This document shows, piece by piece, positions 7,303 to 7,911 of a stretch of DNA of 7,911 nucleotides. The position numbers and the translations under genes were made by a program. Origin of the DNA: an uncultured Oscillospiraceae bacterium. Lineage in GTDB: Bacteria > Bacillota > Clostridia > Oscillospirales > Oscillospiraceae. Position 1 is the stretch's first letter, and the number at the start of each line of letters is the position of its first letter. A model generated the notes under the pieces. The model worked only from the letters and a program-made list of their open reading frames with translations. It made no database searches and had not been told where the DNA came from. The stretch is taken from assembly GCA_900758955.1 (NCBI GenBank), contig CAAETL010000088.1:1-7911 (forward strand), given 5' to 3'.

Positions 7303-7315
7303 AAGAGGAGAACCT

Positions 7316-7911
7316 ATGTTTCTAGCCGATTACCATACCCATTCCAATTGTTCCCCCGACGGGACCGTCCCCATGATCGAGATGGCCAAAGGGGCCTTGT
7401 CGGCGGGCTTAGACGCCCTTTGCCTCACAGATCACTGTGACTTCCTCAGCCTGAAGGGGGAGACCCGCACCACCCAATACGATTGGGGCCCCGTGCTGGC
7501 CCAGCGCGAAGAGATGCTGGCCCAGGTGGGGACCCGGTTGGAACTGCCGCTTGGCATCGAGTTTGGCATGGGTTTTCTGGACCCGGCGGCGGCGGAGACT
7601 GTTCTCGGCCAGCCTGGGTTGGATTTTGTTCTGGGGGCGGTACACAACCACAGCGAGGCCGCCGGGGGCGTGGACTTCTACTATACCCCTTTCGATACCG
7701 AAGGGGACTGCTACCGGGCCCTGGATAACTACTTTGAGTCCATGGAGGTTCTGGCAGCCAGCCCGTATTATGACGTGCTGGCTCATATCATCTACCCCCT
7801 GCGGTATATGACGGGGCAGTATTCGAGACCCATTTCAGTGAAGCGGTATACGGATCAGATTCGGCGGATTCTGCGAATTGCGGCGGAATCAGGGCGAGGG
7901 ATGGAGATCAA
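7316..7911 (+). CDS. hisJ: PHP-domain histidinol-phosphatase (HisJ family), C-terminus cut by window end
   Basis: The 198 visible codons encode a PHP-domain phosphoesterase of the HisJ type, which converts L-histidinol phosphate to L-histidinol and phosphate in histidine synthesis using a metal cluster. Metal-binding motifs are visible: HTHS (H7, H9), LTDHCDF (H40), GIEFG (E82), GAVHNH (H110, H112) and VLAHIIYPLRY (H157). The frame is still open at the window edge, where it breaks after GRGMEI, the point at which family members usually continue with an NTSG-like block, so the final metal ligands lie outside. ATG 7316 follows GAGGAG (7305-7310) by 5 bases; an in-frame ATG at 7286 has no ribosome site and lies in a hairpin. 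No other his gene is visible, so it might be a stand-alone phosphatase with another phosphorylated substrate. It has its own promoter, separate from the chaperone operon. Confidence 0.8.
   Translation, partial: MFLADYHTHSNCSPDGTVPMIEMAKGALSAGLDALCLTDHCDFLSLKGETRTTQYDWGPVLAQREEMLAQVGTRLELPLGIEFGMGFLDPAAAETVLGQPGLDFVLGAVHNHSEAAGGVDFYYTPFDTEGDCYRALDNYFESMEVLAASPYYDVLAHIIYPLRYMTGQYSRPISVKRYTDQIRRILRIAAESGRGMEI

Overview
The window is a typical Bacillota (Firmicutes) chromosomal segment built around a class I heat-shock operon, hrcA-grpE-dnaK-dnaJ, controlled by one perfect CIRCE operator. The gene order, the CIRCE/HrcA control, a DnaK whose ATPase domain is about 29 residues shorter than E. coli's up to the linker, strong GGAGG-type ribosome sites and TTGACA-N17 promoters all point to Bacillota. 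GC-rich codon choice and the accessory genes (a sigma factor with a cysteine tail, a PF06541 membrane protein with a coiled coil, a stand-alone HisJ-type phosphatase) suggest a gut-type Clostridia, possibly Oscillospiraceae. That finer placement is inference.

Layout. Positions 1-342 hold the 3' end of a probable sigma-70/ECF-like sigma factor gene, overlapping by 4 bases (ATGA) a DUF2461/TIGR02453 gene (339-1019). A convergent minus-strand gene (1028-2008) encodes a PF06541 'ABC-transporter type IV' membrane protein with a long cytoplasmic coiled-coil tail. It has its own promoter (2053-2081). The roughly 300-base divergent spacer also carries the hrcA promoter (2228-2256) and CIRCE (2261-2287). 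The heat-shock operon runs from 2309 to 7190. The dnaK gene is flanked by two spacers that each carry a hairpin directly after AAAAAACGGG. A terminator (7236-7270) overlaps the start region of a new promoter (7206-7234) that serves a PHP-family histidinol-phosphatase-like gene (7316 to the window edge, truncated).

How the genes work together. HrcA represses the operon at CIRCE. DnaK is the ATP-driven Hsp70 chaperone, DnaJ delivers substrates and stimulates ATP hydrolysis, and GrpE exchanges ADP for ATP. All four look intact, with their key motifs present. The flanking genes have no evident functional link to the chaperones.

I do not see an undescribed multi-gene system here. What deserves a second look is non-coding: a third HrcA-type half-site over the -10 box, paired hairpins around dnaK that read as intrinsic terminators on the antisense strand, and a promoter whose predicted start lies inside a terminator stem.
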